Assembly: GCA_950295325.1 (NCBI GenBank)
Contig: OX485804.1
Span: 48,782,429-48,846,428, forward strand
DNA: 64,000 nucleotides
Source of the DNA: Polytrichum commune
Lineage: Eukaryota; Streptophyta; Polytrichopsida; Polytrichales; Polytrichaceae
Direction of reading: 5' to 3'
Within the stretch, counting starts at the first letter, position 1. Every line of letters begins with the position of its first letter. The translations under genes and the position numbers were made by a program. The notes beneath the pieces are model-generated. The model did no database searches, was not told where the DNA came from, and worked only from the letters and a program-made list of their open reading frames with translations. Shown here one piece after another: positions 48,016-61,004 of the stretch.

Positions 48016-48460
48016 CTACATGTTGACTAAGGTAGAAATACCATAACCTGTTAACCACCCTCTAGTTGTGCACTAGACCGCCGTCATAATGGTGAAGTGC
48101 CATTTCTAAAACCGACCATGGCTCGGCGGCAACTTCAATGCGTGTGCACTTAGTGTAGCCAATGGGAGTCAAGTGTTAATGAGCTCATGAGGTAACTGAT
48201 TTCGGGGATGTTCTGTATGGAAATGCGGATTACCGTGTTCAGTGTAGGGAGAATCTAGTGAACGAGTAGGGGTTTGGACAACTTTCCACTTTGAAAAATT
48301 GTTGCATTTTTTGTATAGGGCAGAAAAAATATCAAACAACTTGCATTCTTCACGAATCCTTCTCGTATATCTTGGAAAATTATCTCATGATTGTTAGATC
48401 AAAACTTCAATGTGAATCACCTTATTCTCGTGGCTTATGGTATTTCTACCTTAATGTCAT
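48016..48460 (+). repeat. Dispersed repeat R2, copy 2
   Basis: Collinear with 10771-11215. It is followed at 48466-48510 by a short R1-like end (GAAAAGGTAACCATTTAAGAC). Confidence 0.65.
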
Positions 48461-48800
48461 GGAGAAGTAGTTGTGTTGGAAAAGGTAACCATTTAAGACC
48501 CATCTACCTTACATGTTCCCTCAAGCCCAAGTCAAAGATCTCCCTATTAGGGTTTCGGGCTTACTGAATTAAGTGTATTCCGATAGCTTGGGACTCTGCC
48601 GCAGCCGTGGATTAAATTGCAGCCGTCCATTCTTATGATCCACAAGTTTATTGTTCACACCCACCTTCACATGGATGTTCAATTGTCCACCTTAATTTGG
48701 CAAGGACTTTATTCTAAATCTAATTAGGTGGAAATTGTATGTGTCAAATAAATATTTGTAGCACATGTGTGCAGTTCACTATATTACACCTAACCTACTA

Positions 48801-49205
48801 CACTAAATATTGTATTTAGTGTTGCCACTTCAATTCGTCTTGCTCAATACTAAATGTAAACCGCCCGTGTAGTGTCACCGACACTAAATGTAAACCTAAC
48901 ATTCTTCGTCATTCCTTCTTAACACGAAAGGGGGGGGGGCATTATGGATTGATAGTGTTGCAGTTACAGTCACTTAGTAAGTGATTTTGCATCCAAATTT
49001 CAACCATCCCATCTCAATATTTCATTACGAGAATGTTAGGATGCATAATATATCAAACTTTGGTTTAACAATTGACATGGATTTCATCCAAATTTTAATC
49101 ATCCGTGACAACATTTATAAACTTATTCAAAAGAAGTGTCATTAGAAAAAGTTACCATGGTGACATAAACTACCAAATGACACTAAATACAATACGTAAT
49201 TAGTG
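48801..49205. mobile_element. MITE family T, copy 2 (TA target duplication)
   Basis: The ends CACTAAATATTGTATTTAGTG and ACTAAATACAATACGTAATTAGTG are flanked by TA (48799-48800 and 49206-49207). The interior (TCAACCATCCCATCTCAATA, AAAGTTACCATGGTGACATA) is shared with 53287-54135. A G run of about 9 lies within. Confidence 0.75.
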
Positions 49206-49324
49206 TACTTCCAAGTTGCCGGGGCTAAAAAAATGGTTTGATGTGTGAGATCCACATATCGGCCCGGGCTTTAGTTTCAAGTGGGTAAATTTACAAGCTT
49301 AACTTCTAAACTAACCTAGGGACG

Positions 49325-50790
49325 GATGATAGGCCTACGTTCACTTCGGCCTAATAAAGGCACACCCAAATGGGATCAAAATTTGGTAGGTCACTAGGCC
49401 CAACTAACCTATGAGTTCTTAGTCCGTGTGAGCTACGTAGAAATTGGGGAAGGATTGAAAGGAATAAGTAAGGCATACATACATACACACATACGAATGA
49501 GTTATATAAATACATTTGCAAGGTGAACACATCTATGTAAATAAATAAATAACCAATGAGCATCAGGCAATCTGACGAGAATTTGAGCATGTTGGCCCTA
49601 CCTTGCTTAAGAATCTTCTTGGTGCAGGGTGGGTTTACTGCCTACCTTGCGGTGGGTGGGCTCTTGGCTTCCTACTTACATAGCTAGTTTTCTCTGTCAA
49701 GTAGAGAGAAGATTTCACAGCGGGAATACACCTATGTAAATAAATCATTTGTCATGTCTATTTCCAAGGGTAGTAAACGGTTTGATTGACGAGCCCACAA
49801 ATTGGGAATCGTCAAGGGTCAAGACTAGACTAGACATCCACTTGTTTGGGATGGGGCCCACCATTACTACCGAGTGAAAAGGGGGTCATCCAGGACCCTG
49901 GTTTTGGGAGGTTTGTGGTTGATTCACCTCAAGTGGGTGTCTCTAGACTAATGTGGGGTCTTTGATTCTAAATCCGGGGTCAAATCATCTAAAAAGGAAA
50001 TTAGTCTTTGTACATGGTAATACGATGGACTTCGTTTTCACCCTTGGATCATAGCGGCAGGACCCCAGATCCAAGAGGTGGATATCTTGGCACGACCTTC
50101 GTCGAGGATTTGGGTGAACCAACCCATATGTACTCGTTCCTTGTTGGATGCCTAAACCCTTGCCTCCAAGAAACCAGTGTACGGGTTAATTCACCCCAAC
50201 CCTTCGTCGAGTGGGTAACTTAACCCTTAAAGGACAATGCTGCCCCACGGGGTTGGTATTATTTTGGGAGAATCTTGTTCAAAACTTCTACTCCATTGCA
50301 CCAAATGGGGTTTTTAGAATGCCAAATCGAAATCGAGCACCTTAGCAAGATCTATACTTCTTTAGAATAGAGCCTATGTAAATTAATTGGTTTATTCATG
50401 CTTAAAATGAATTTTAAAAGATATTTTGGGTGTGGTATCGGGAAAGCATATGTCCTTTAAGGGTTAAGCGTAATTCAGTTAGCTTAGGGTCTAGTGTATC
50501 CCAACTTGTGGGTCTTGGTGGTAGGCCTATTTTCGCTTCACCCTAACGGCACACCCGAATGGGGTCAAATTTTGGTCGGTCACTATACTAAGGCCCCCAA
50601 CTACCATACTAGCGTATGAATGAGTTTATAGAAGTCCGTGCGAGCTATGTAGGCATTCGGGGTTTGAATTTTGCGGAAGGGAGTTAAGTTGGATGCGCCC
50701 ATAAAAACACACGGCCCCCTTCCCAAGGTGCTTTGCACATACATATATGACTTCGAGGTTTATTGTGAACTCGTGAGCCAATAAATGAAC
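49325..50790. repeat. Pair of direct repeats about 1.19 kb apart
   Basis: TAGGCCTACGTTCACTTCGG with GGTCACTAGGCCC and GTCCGTGTGAGCTACGTAG (about 49330-49440) recurs diverged at about 50523-50660. I see no coding sequence between them and no clear terminal dinucleotides. This could be a segmental duplication or the remains of an element with long direct repeats. I leave it unclassified. Confidence 0.4.
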
Positions 50791-52776
50791 GTTACTATAG
50801 CCTTGGACGGTAGACGGGGGCCCACTCCTTTTGCTCCCCTCCCCTCCCCTCCCTTTAAGTTGCCGGTGAGCCATGTGATTATCCGTTGCGACAAAGGAAT
50901 GCGGATAACAATTTCCTCTTCACGAAGGCATCATCACGGTTGCTTCTTCCCCTTTTGGGCTTTTAAAGGTACCTATGCATGTGGGGCCTTTGCTATGTGG
51001 GTAACAACACGGATGTGTAAGTGGATCTAGAAGTATTTTGGAATTTTTGACTTTTTGGGTGGTTTGAAACCTATGCGCCGATGCGTCGATACAATTTTGA
51101 TATATCTAAGTTTTGTGGGAGATATGTGAATCTTGAGTGATTACTTGGATGTTGTGTTATTCAAGTATGCTGGATTTTTTTTTGTTTGTTTGTTGATGTT
51201 ACGTCTATATAAATAAATGATGAATAGTGATAATACAATTAGAACAAGTGCTATAGTATTATCATAATCATGTATGCATATCTTGTCGTAGGATCTTACC
51301 ATAAAATCCTATCGTAGGATCCTATGATAGAACTCAACATGTTATAATTAAGGATTGGGACTTAGTCTAGTTTTATTGAAATATCATGTTAATGGTTCTT
51401 AGTTGGACGCTTGTGTTCAAGTGGTACATGGCAAGGTTTGTGGTTACATTTAAACATTGAAAATGGATGATGTGTCACAATGAGCATGGAGTATGTGTTC
51501 AAATGAACGCTATTATAAGGTCAATTATTGTTAGTATGATTGGGAGGGTCTATGTTTGGGGGATGCACACATAGTTGAAATCAAAATTATTGTGTTGTGT
51601 ATTGGCCCTAAATTAGCACCCTATACAAAGTTATTGTTCACAAAAGAAATATACTTACAAAGTTATAGGTAAGATATAGCCTCGAATAGTCGAGGAGGAG
51701 GATTATAGTCCTTTCCAAAAATGCCGCCATGTGAGGTGGCCACGTCACTTGTTAGGGTTAGGGTTTCCTTCATACCTTGGACAATTGCCAAAATAACTAT
51801 CGTTAATTAGATTTTTTTTCAATACATTTTAGGGAACAACTATAGCTAACTAGAAAAAATTTAAGACCATATTCAAGAACAACTATAGTTAAATTAAAGA
51901 ATTCCAAGTATTGTCATGTATTCAAAGAAGTTCGCCTCTTGATTTGCTTCAGTTGATGGTCTTCAATACGCTCGGGCCACTGAGGATCATCAATAAACGC
52001 CTTTATACAATCACTCACAGTGCTAGGCTCCAGAACAACCTCCATGTACACCACCAACACAAATAACACACTAGTGGCACTACACTACAACATAATTTTG
52101 TGAACATGTTGCGCTCAATTTTCTTTAACTAGATATAACTACAATTAACTAGATTGACCGAATTTAAAACAACTATAGTTGACTACATTTTTTTGCATGT
52201 CAAATCGCGAACAACTATAATCACGAAAGGCAATTAGTTAAATAATAGTTGAATTAATTGGTTAGTTGTCCAAGGCCTAAAATATTTACATGATTTGGAG
52301 AGTGGTAAATAATGAGATGCCTAACATACATTTGCCCCAAAAAAACATGATGCATGTAGTCCTTCATGTAGGCTTACAACTTTTGTTGCACTAGAAACAA
52401 CTTAGTACATCTACATAATGAAAGAAACCATGTCTGAGTAGCTATTTGTATCTTTTGGCATCCCCTACAGTTTCATTCTACCCCTTTTGTGCACCCACGT
52501 GGGTATGTACATATGTCCAACATTGTGTGCACCCCTGGGGGTCTATGTGATCACTTTATAAAAAATTAAAATAAATCTTCATTTTGCCTTATGATAACTC
52601 TTGTCTCTCATGAAACATTAATTTTGAAATTTGAAAACGTAAACCATGTGATTTACAATTGTTGACTGGAGGAGACTGTAACTTGACACAATCCACCAGT
52701 CAAACTTGTTTGTGAAGTTGAGAGTTTTCATAACATGATCACACATCTTGGGGATACTTTACATGATGGCCATCAA
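50791..52776. other. Intergenic, no gene seen
   Basis: AT-rich sequence with repeated short strings such as AACTATAGTTAA (about 51840-52260). The frames are short and show no known content. Confidence 0.35.
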
Positions 52777-53140
52777 GATAGATGTACCTAATTTGGTTAC
52801 TTATTTTAATTGTACGCCTATAATTGAGTGGTATATGGTTGGGTGCGGCTCCAAGAACATATACCAAAAAGACACGTGCCTTAAAGAGATTCAACTATAT
52901 GCTAAAACTATAATAATTATTCTAGGCTCAACATTCAACAAGGTTGGGGGACATGCATGACCGTTTAATATGCACAATTATCTTCACTATGATTAAAAAT
53001 AAGATACGCATGCGAGCTTCAAAATTAGTGAGGAAAGTGGCTCAAGTACCTATTGTGTGTTTTGTATCCTAGGTGAAGTGGGCTAGTTGGGGAAAAAGTG
53101 ACCATTTAAGACCCACCCACGATAGTAGACATCCGTGTTG
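52777..53140 (+). repeat. Dispersed repeat R1, copy 3 (uninterrupted)
   Basis: Runs from ACCTAATTTGGTTACTTATT to AAAGTGACCATTTAAGACCC-ACCCACG with no insertion, so it serves as the reference for the split copies at 13855 and 19127. It carries only short G runs (5 and 4) where copy 1 has about 12 and 15. Confidence 0.65.
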
Positions 53141-53286
53141 GATGAATGAGAAGCGTCTAGGAGCCTTTGAATCTTAAGAAGGCCTTTGGACCATTTCCCA
53201 TAATAAGCAAAGTAGTGGACAGCAATAGGAGTTGTTGAATCGAAGTTCACGTGAGCTTGTATGACCAACACATAGTTTGTCTACTA

Positions 53287-54135
53287 CACTAAATATTGTA
53301 TTTAGTGTCACCGATTCTATTTGTTGGCATTTGCATGGAATAAAAGTAAGTTGGGATGAAAGTAGTGTCACACACGAGCCAAGAGCCGTGACCATGAAAT
53401 TGTGAGAGCTCAAAAGAAAGTGTCCAAAGGCCGTCCCAAGTCACCTCCAAAAACATGTAGTGTGGTCACGGATCTTCAAGTGTAGTGTGAAGCCATATGT
53501 GGCCGGGCCCTCAACCAACTGCTATTTCAATGAATTTCTATTCATGTGGGTCCTCAACGATGATAAAATAGAATAAATCAACGGTTGTGAGCATTCGGAG
53601 TGCCATGGTCTCCCGGTTTTGTGTTAGGCCTACCCCCAAGAGGTGGTTTTTGAAGATAGTCCAAGTGACCATGAAACATGATCCATTGGATGCCATGTAG
53701 GAATCCATGTAGACTTTACATCCATCTTGCATCCACATACTCGGTTGGTCCCTCAAGCATAGTGTGAAGTGAACTTGGACCGGCTCCATCTTTTCCACCG
53801 ATGAGTGCACTTGAAGTGTAATGGTCACGGGCTCTCAGTCCCGTGTGTGAAGCGGCCCTAAATGTAAGCCTAGCATTTCTTTGCCATTCCTTGTAAAAAG
53901 AGTTGGGCATCACAAATTTACAATGTTGCGGTTACTGTCACTTACTAAGTGATTTCTCATCCAAATTTCAATCATCCATAACAATATGTCATTATAGAAA
54001 TGGTACGATACCAAACTTAGTTTCAATAATTTGTATTTGCACGAAATGAAAGTAAGTTGGGATGGTAGTAGTGTCATTAGAAATGGTACCACGATAACAT
54101 TAAACACTATACAACACTAAATACAATATTTAGTG
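53287..54135. mobile_element. MITE family T, copy 3, split by a family C MITE
   Basis: The ends CACTAAATATTGTATTTAGTG and CACTAAATACAATATTTAGTG are near-perfect inverses flanked by TA (53285-53286 and 54136-54137). Host sequence GTAAGTTGGGATG occurs on both sides of the inner element at 53364-53859. The uninterrupted copy 2 is 405 bp. Confidence 0.8.
53364..53859 (+). mobile_element. MITE family C, copy 3, nested in family T
   Basis: GTGTCACACACGAGCCAAGAGC at the left is an eroded form of the family end; CCCGTGTGTGAAGCGGCCC at the right is intact. The interior is nearly identical to 46995-47498 (CATGTAGTGTGGTCACGGAT, TTGGTCCCTCAAGCATAGTG). Confidence 0.7.
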
Positions 54136-54137
54136 TA

Positions 54138-55237
54138 GTAACTAATAACCCATGCGTGAGGCACGTTTCAAGTTAATTTGACAGTCAATCATAAAGTTCT
54201 ACATAATTTAGTGAAGACTTTATGTTTTGGAGATTAAGTGAGATTTTAAAGTAGTTTAAACCCCACTAGCGTATTTGGGCTTGTTGGTGCTAATCAACTT
54301 CAAAAAGTTATGATGGGTAGAGTGCACTTCGGAAGTTGTTGACTTCTTTATTAAGTTTGTTAGGAATATCAAGTTCAATCTACAATTGTAAATGGGTCAT
54401 GTACAAATGATCACCCGTGTCAAATGGGAAGTATGTTCTAAGACCATTTTTTTATAGTAATGATATGCTTTGACCATAATTTGACCCCTAAACATTTGAG
54501 AGGTCAAATTTGGGCCTCTCTATGCACGAAACTCAAATGTGTACTTGAAATGCGTACTTTCATTTTCAGTTAACTGTGTTGAAATTGACTCAAGTACAAT
54601 TTTCAAATTAATTGAATATTTGGATTCAAATGCACAACACGGACCATGCCTTTAGATGCAAATACGCGCTTGATATGTTGATCATTTAATGTCGCAAACG
54701 AGTACTTTTGATTTTCTCCTTGACATAAGATAATGTGCTAAATAAAAGTTTGAAACCTTAAAATTAGAAAAACATGATCTTAAGATTTGGTGGGGCTCGT
54801 AGAAATTGTGTGTATATATATACAACCATCACATGATTTTGAGCCCCCTTGGTCCTTAAGGGTTGAAATTACAACTATTGTAACTAAATTTGCTTCACAC
54901 CCAAAATCATGGCTTGATTCCCTCACAACTTTCTTGATAATAGGAGATCGTGAACAAGTAAAAGTGCAAGCGTAACAATACGGTTGCCGAAGTGGATGAG
55001 CAAAAATTAGATGCTCGTTTCTAATAATGCCCCAATACCTCATATTTCGTGGCTTTCTTTACCCTATTGCTCCCCCACTTTCCTTACATGATTGTTCCAT
55101 GAAGAAGGCATAACTTAGTAGGTCAATGTAGTACCCTAGAAGGTAGTAAGGATCCATCCTTTTTAGTTTCGGGCCCATATATTGTACTTCAACAATAGGT
55201 ACTTAACGTTGCTCCATATATGGAGCACTACCCAATA
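54138..55237. other. Intergenic, no gene seen
   Basis: AT-rich sequence with short frames only (for example 54787-54975, whose antisense is also open). No family content. Confidence 0.35.
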
Positions 55238-55812
55238 AGTGTCCGGGGAGGAATTTGGGGCACGATTGGTTGATATCCTTGTGTTTCCAAGTCCAACCGG
55301 TTACATGTTGACATCTTCCGGTTTCTTCTTTATACTATTAGGGTTTTCTTCTTAATAAAATTCCTCTATAATAATGGGTGGTTTTCGTCAAGTCTCAAAA
55401 TGAACTTCAAATGGTTATTTCTCAAACTTAACCGGTTCATCTTTAACTACACTAAATAGGTAGATTAGTGTTAGATGAAGATTAGTGTTAGATGCAATAG
55501 TTACCTAAAACACTAATTTTCAACTGATATTACAATTAGTGTTTGAATAGGGTTTGAACAAATTATACCTTTTACGAGGTTCTCATATTCTTCTTCCTTC
55601 AATTCTTCATTCCAAGATTTACAAAATATCATCTAACACTAAATGCGCTCATGTAATTATTTAAAGTTACTACTTGGTACAAATAGTGTTAGAGTTGACA
55701 TTTAGTGTTCTAACACTATAGAGACAATTTACATTTAGCGTTTTCGTCGACTATTAGTGTTTCCAACACTAATCTACCTATTTAGTGTAGTGGCCGGTTC
55801 TCCCCGTTCATT
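55238..55812 (+). mobile_element. MITE family D, copy split by a family T MITE
   Basis: GTCCGGGGAGGAATTTGGGG starts the element and GGTTCTCCCCGTTCATTG ends it. The interior (CAAGTCCAACCGGTTACATG) matches 142-362. The D sequence stops at AACTA (55449) and resumes at GTGGCCGGTTCTCC (55790). Confidence 0.75.
55450..55787. mobile_element. MITE family T, copy 4, nested in family D
   Basis: The ends CACTAAATAGGTAGATTAGTG and CACTAATCTACCTATTTAGTG are almost perfect inverses. It is flanked by TA (55448-55449 and 55788-55789). The unoccupied D copies at 142-362 and 61154-61374 confirm that only TA was duplicated. Confidence 0.85.
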
Positions 55813-57129
55813 GCTACCCAATGTCGAGCTTGTGTAAATTTTACTTCTCTCATTATAATCCGGGTTGAAAAAGTGACAAGACCTTGTACGATGCATTAAA
55901 TGTTTTGTGGTCACAAACGTGGCGATCATGGGGTCCCACCAACTTGAGAGTGCATGTACTCTATACTGTAGTAACCGTGAAGAGGATATATATAACTTGT
56001 TGATTATTCGTTTTTCATCAATAAAGATGTAAAAATACACCTCGATGGATAGCCAAGCTCGAGCTCAAAAGGCTAAGGAGCGTGCCAAACACAAAGTGAG
56101 GTTAAATCGGGCCGTTGTAGTTTAGAGGAGGAGAATATTTTCCTCTACATGCTCCACACGTTCACTCTATAGTGAGCACTTTAAAGTTGTGAGTCTGATG
56201 ATCAAAATGAGAGTCTTTGTAGAATATTTTTAAGGTAAGATTCTATACGGTCAAAGATTGTGAGGTATTGATAGTTGATTCTCTTGCAAAGGAAAATGAA
56301 CACATTCTCCTCTACAAGATGCATATTTGAAATGCCACAAGAGTGTAGAGGGGAGAGGTCACCTCTAGATTGGTGAGAATGAGAACATACTAGCGTTTGA
56401 TTTGTAGAAGATTGTATCTAAATTGGCGGTATGAGTTTGAGATTGTCCATATTGGGACTCCGGTCATGTTCTAAGCATGTGGAAAACATACACATGATCA
56501 TGTTAATTTCTTTCCTAATAGCATCCTTAGGGGAGAATGACACAAAAAATAAATATTATCATTTGTTTATCGAACTTGACGGGAGAAGATGGGAGCATTG
56601 GTCTCACCATAAATGCTCATAAACGACTGCTCATCTAAGGGTTATCACAACTCATCATAACTTTTCATCCATGCAGGCACGATGTTATTCATAATTATTG
56701 TCCATGAGTTGATCGGTCATGACTTATTACCAACTCAAGTAGATGGATGAGTCACCACTTGCATGGCTCGCCATCCACTCTCCTCTTATTGGTTATCTAG
56801 TCCGCCGACCATTGGTTATGGCATGCAGGATATGTCTTTAAAACCCTACAACTTGCCAAACAACCTTACAAAATAATATGCATTGATCAACACAAGCGCA
56901 AGTCACACGAAACACACATGATAATGCCAATCATTGCCCATAAGGATGCAAGGAAGGTTATGAAATTAGTAACAAGAGGGTAGAATATGCTTGGAACATC
57001 ATATGAGGCTCCATCCTTTGGCATATTAATTTGATGCTCTACTAACATGTAGGTTTCTTTTTCCAATGAGCATATGAAAGTCAAACTCATTAGTCTTAGA
57101 GCTTGGAGCGCCAACATTTGCACTAGTAT
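55813..57129. other. Intergenic, no gene seen
   Basis: No supported feature. Short frames (55774-56040 minus, 56887-57123 minus) have no family content. Confidence 0.35.
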
Positions 57130-60100
57130 GATAGACTGAAATCACATTATGAAATATGTAGATGAATCCCCAATACTACCCCCTCCTTGACATCAGACAC
57201 ACGACCCAATATGTTCACAAACCCTATCACCTACCTCACATGGAGTTTTGACTTATCTCGGTACAAGCCTACAAGACATTCACCAACTCACGTGTATCAA
57301 AGACCTCCCTTCACTACAAATATGCATACATGAACCAAAAATCTCCAAAGATAAATCCACAAGATTCAAAGACATTCAAATTCCCCTCCTACAAATTCAT
57401 ATACATTAATGCATCACATGCCTAAGACACCTATAATACAATACAACCCTACTAGCGGTGGACTAGTTATCATGATACATACAACAATAGTCAATTACAC
57501 CCATACAAGCCTCATAGACGATTTCTACACCCACCTCAACAACTAGCAATGCCAAACAATCACACACTTACAACTCAACTCCAAACACTTCCTATTCACA
57601 CTACAACCAACAATTTCCCATGCTATCAGATTCATTCCCTCCCTCAAATTGGCCATTCAAAAGGCTACCACAATGGATTGAATATATATAAAAGAAACAC
57701 TCCTACTATCACCAACCTCAATACATCAAAAAATAAAAATACTAAACAACTTCATTTGCCCACGCATAGACTATGCATTCCATGTTGCCCCTTCTCAATG
57801 CCTAGATAAACAATTGGCATCAAAGCTTTCTCATTTCTCCCTAGCTACAACACTAAGCAAACAACTCACTCGAACAATAAACAATCTTGATCCGCTAGGA
57901 CAAATCAACCAAGGCCTTGTCAAATTTATAGTCACCAAATATGGTGGAGTGGAAAATCTCCCATTACACAAACTACCAACACATGCTCCATATATCAACT
58001 ACCCAAACTCTTTCATATAGAAGATACAATTTAACATTCATCTTTACTCAACCATCACCACAATGCCACTCGTCAACTTGCTTCTCCACGAAGAACGGTA
58101 CAAACAACCCTTTTTATCCAACACTTACCTCCCACCAAGAAAATCCAAATCAAAAAATCAAAAAAACCTTCAATTTCACCACATACAAGATCACAAACCT
58201 TTTCCAAGCACAAGATCTCTCTTGCACTCATATAATGACACTCCAAGAATTTCAACACACATATATATTACCAAAGTTATAACAATAAAATAAAAAAACA
58301 TTGTACTATGAGCCACTGTCATCTTCCTACCCATCACCTAGTATAATCCACACACCACACAAAACTCCCCTCATACAAAACCATCACATCCTTCCCACAA
58401 CCATATTGGATAACATTGTCAGCAACTTTAACCTCACACACTTTTGTTTCTCCAACCCACTCACATGCCCCACATCCTTCTTACAATACTACTTGCCACA
58501 CAAAAGACACAACATTTGCGGCTCGATTGGCTTGGCCTTCTCACACCAATTGAATGGAAATGGACTATTACACATCACTAGCCCCAAACCAATGTTGGAA
58601 ACTATAAAACGGGCCCGCCCAACCACCAAACAAACCCCAAGTCATCCACCATCGACCATGATGACTAATCGCACTACGCATTCAACCCACTCCAACACCG
58701 GATGTAGCTTCAATTTTAACAATTAATCCTCCCCCCCCCCCCCCCCTCCAAAATAACAATAGAACACGCACCACCTCTTACATTCCCTACGTAAACTAAG
58801 GTTGATGAACCTTAAGTGGCTTGTTGTCTTAATCAAACCCATGTATTTGATTGGTATGTGAGGATCTAAGAGCAAACATCATAAAGACACATGAAAAACA
58901 TTGGATTACGTCTTCAAATATTCATAACTACTTTGCACTCAATAGTGAACTACAATTGGGAGGACTTATGTATTTAATTAAGAAATCAACAAACGTGCAC
59001 TTTTGATAAGCATAACTAAATCAAGGGAGGCCCAATTTTCAATCCGGCTTTTGCATACGTTTTATTGTAGATTTGGTAATCCAACATATAATTTGTTGTG
59101 TAAATCTAATCAATATAAGTTGGAGAACATAAAAAACTAACCAAATAACACCCACGTACCTTAAATATCCATCACTTACCTCTATTCTAGTTATATTACA
59201 CAAACCAACCGCTCAAAATATCCACATTCCTACATTTGTTACCATCAACATTTCTACATGTAAATGGCACCTACCCCCTCATCCACACAACACAACCCAA
59301 TCACCAAATCCCTAAATAATGGCACGCCATCACCTTTCACCCGCTCATAACACCCCACTCCTCCCAAGCAACATACATCCTTTAAGATACCCAACTATCT
59401 AATCCTACTACATTGAAGGTTCATTCACACCCCTAGACCGCCAAAACAATGGAAACCTTGTTGGCGCCCGATTCTCAATGGCTTACTAAAAGTATACATA
59501 GCTACTAAATTACCCAGATAACCAAACATCCTTAGAGTCAAGTTATGTGGATTACTACTCACAATAGAACACACCAAAAATTTGTCACAAACACATTCAT
59601 CTTTACATATAGCCATGTACTTATTACTGAACATTGAACCACATCCATTCTCACAATGCAACCACCCAAACAATTTTCTTATATCACATATTATAGCGGT
59701 AACTAAAACCTTCATGGCCCACCGATAACCTGACCATAATAAAAGTCAAAGCCCACACAAATATATTTGGCAATGACAAAGCTAACAAACTAGCCAAACT
59801 TGGTGCAAGAAAACCACAAATCCTGGAAACCCCCTCCTACCAAATATGACATCCAACACACCCCTCCCCCCTTTGTCTACCCTAACACGATGGCTCAGTC
59901 CGCAACCTCAAAAGTCATATTGAACAAGAATACAAAAGTTCACTGATATCACACTCCTCAAATACAATTCCCATCGCAAAGAAAAGGCTAAACTCTAAAG
60001 ACCGACACAAACATGGTCTAATTTCTTATGGACGCACCATGGATCACGAATGCTCAAGTAACACAATTCCTAAAATTCCGTTACAATAGATACTTAGAAA

Positions 60101-60480
60101 AGTACCCAAAAAAGGGGGGATACTCTCTCTCTCTCTCTCTCTCTCTCCCAAACAAGACATCTCTCTAGTTTGCAACCTATGCACATTAAAACAAAACGAC
60201 AATTGTCTTCGCCCCCTTTATGTTGCACAAGTAAACACATAAATATCCTCCGCACCAACCCCACAACAAAGCCGTGCATGCATTAGCCAACACTCTCCTT
60301 GCCCATCCTGGAGCAAGATGCTCACTTACAAAACGGATACATATATAGAGAATGGATACTAGACAACACCATACCCTTGTGGCTCCTCCCATGCACATGC
60401 TACCTTCCCAACTGTACATGTCCCGTCAAACTAATGCCCATACATATTATGTTTCCTAGATACACCGCCCTCAACTAAAC
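57130..60480 (+). mobile_element. Decayed LINE (non-LTR retrotransposon) with RT thumb and RNase H
   Basis: A 3.3-kb block that is rich in A and C on the plus strand. Readable pieces in order: a reverse-transcriptase thumb-like string NNFICPRIDYAFHVAPSQC near 57745-57800; an RNase H C-terminal string KVKAHTNIFGNDKANKLAKL near 59745-59803; a Cys-x2-Cys knuckle VCNLC near 60168; and HNKAVHALANTLLAHPGARC at 60262-60321. This order (RT, RNase H, zinc knuckle) is that of LINEs with a C-terminal RNase H. The pieces are in different frames with many stops, so it is long dead. No 5' end, endonuclease or poly-A tail could be placed, and the boundaries are approximate. The 141-codon frame at 58301-58726 lies inside it and is not a separate gene. 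Confidence 0.65.
60122..60147. repeat. (CT)n microsatellite within the LINE remnant
   Basis: About 13 CT units lie between the RNase H and zinc-knuckle pieces. Confidence 0.9.
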
Positions 60481-61004
60481 CCCCATTTATTCCTACCCAA
60501 ACTTGAATGTACAAATATCCGAGTTTACATATTGTAACGGTAGATTCCCACAAGTTGCTACGATAAGAAAACCATAAATGCGCGACATACTCCGACCATT
60601 GTTAGCACTACAAGGTTGGACAATCTTACCTTCATTATAATCATAGCATGAATCAAAGGCTCCATACACAACACAACCATAAAAAAAACTTAAAGATCTC
60701 ACAATTGTCATCCTTGAAGTCCATTTACTAATGGAATTTATGTCACAAACTTCCATTAGATATCTCACACAAATCATACTAAAAAAAATGGATACTTGGA
60801 AAGAAACAATCCCCAATCCCACTAGAATAAATTCTTCCCCTACAATATTACTTGTAACAATGTATGAACTAACAACCAATCTATGGCCCACCCATTGAAA
60901 TAGGCATTCATCCAACCCTGACATCCATACCCGCGGGTATGGGTAGTGAGTTGGTGAATAGACATCGCATGTCAATGTGCAAATACATCGATGAACCCCC
61001 CCCC
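60481..61004. other. A/C-rich stretch after the LINE, no gene
   Basis: It keeps the A/C-rich composition of the LINE block and may be its continuation. The minus-strand frame of 176 codons at 60493-61023 has no recognisable content and probably exists only because of the composition. Confidence 0.35.

Noticed and set aside
58301-58726. Protein-coding gene of 141 codons
   Set aside because: It lies within the decayed LINE block, has Thr/His/Pro-rich composition from A/C-rich DNA and no domain.
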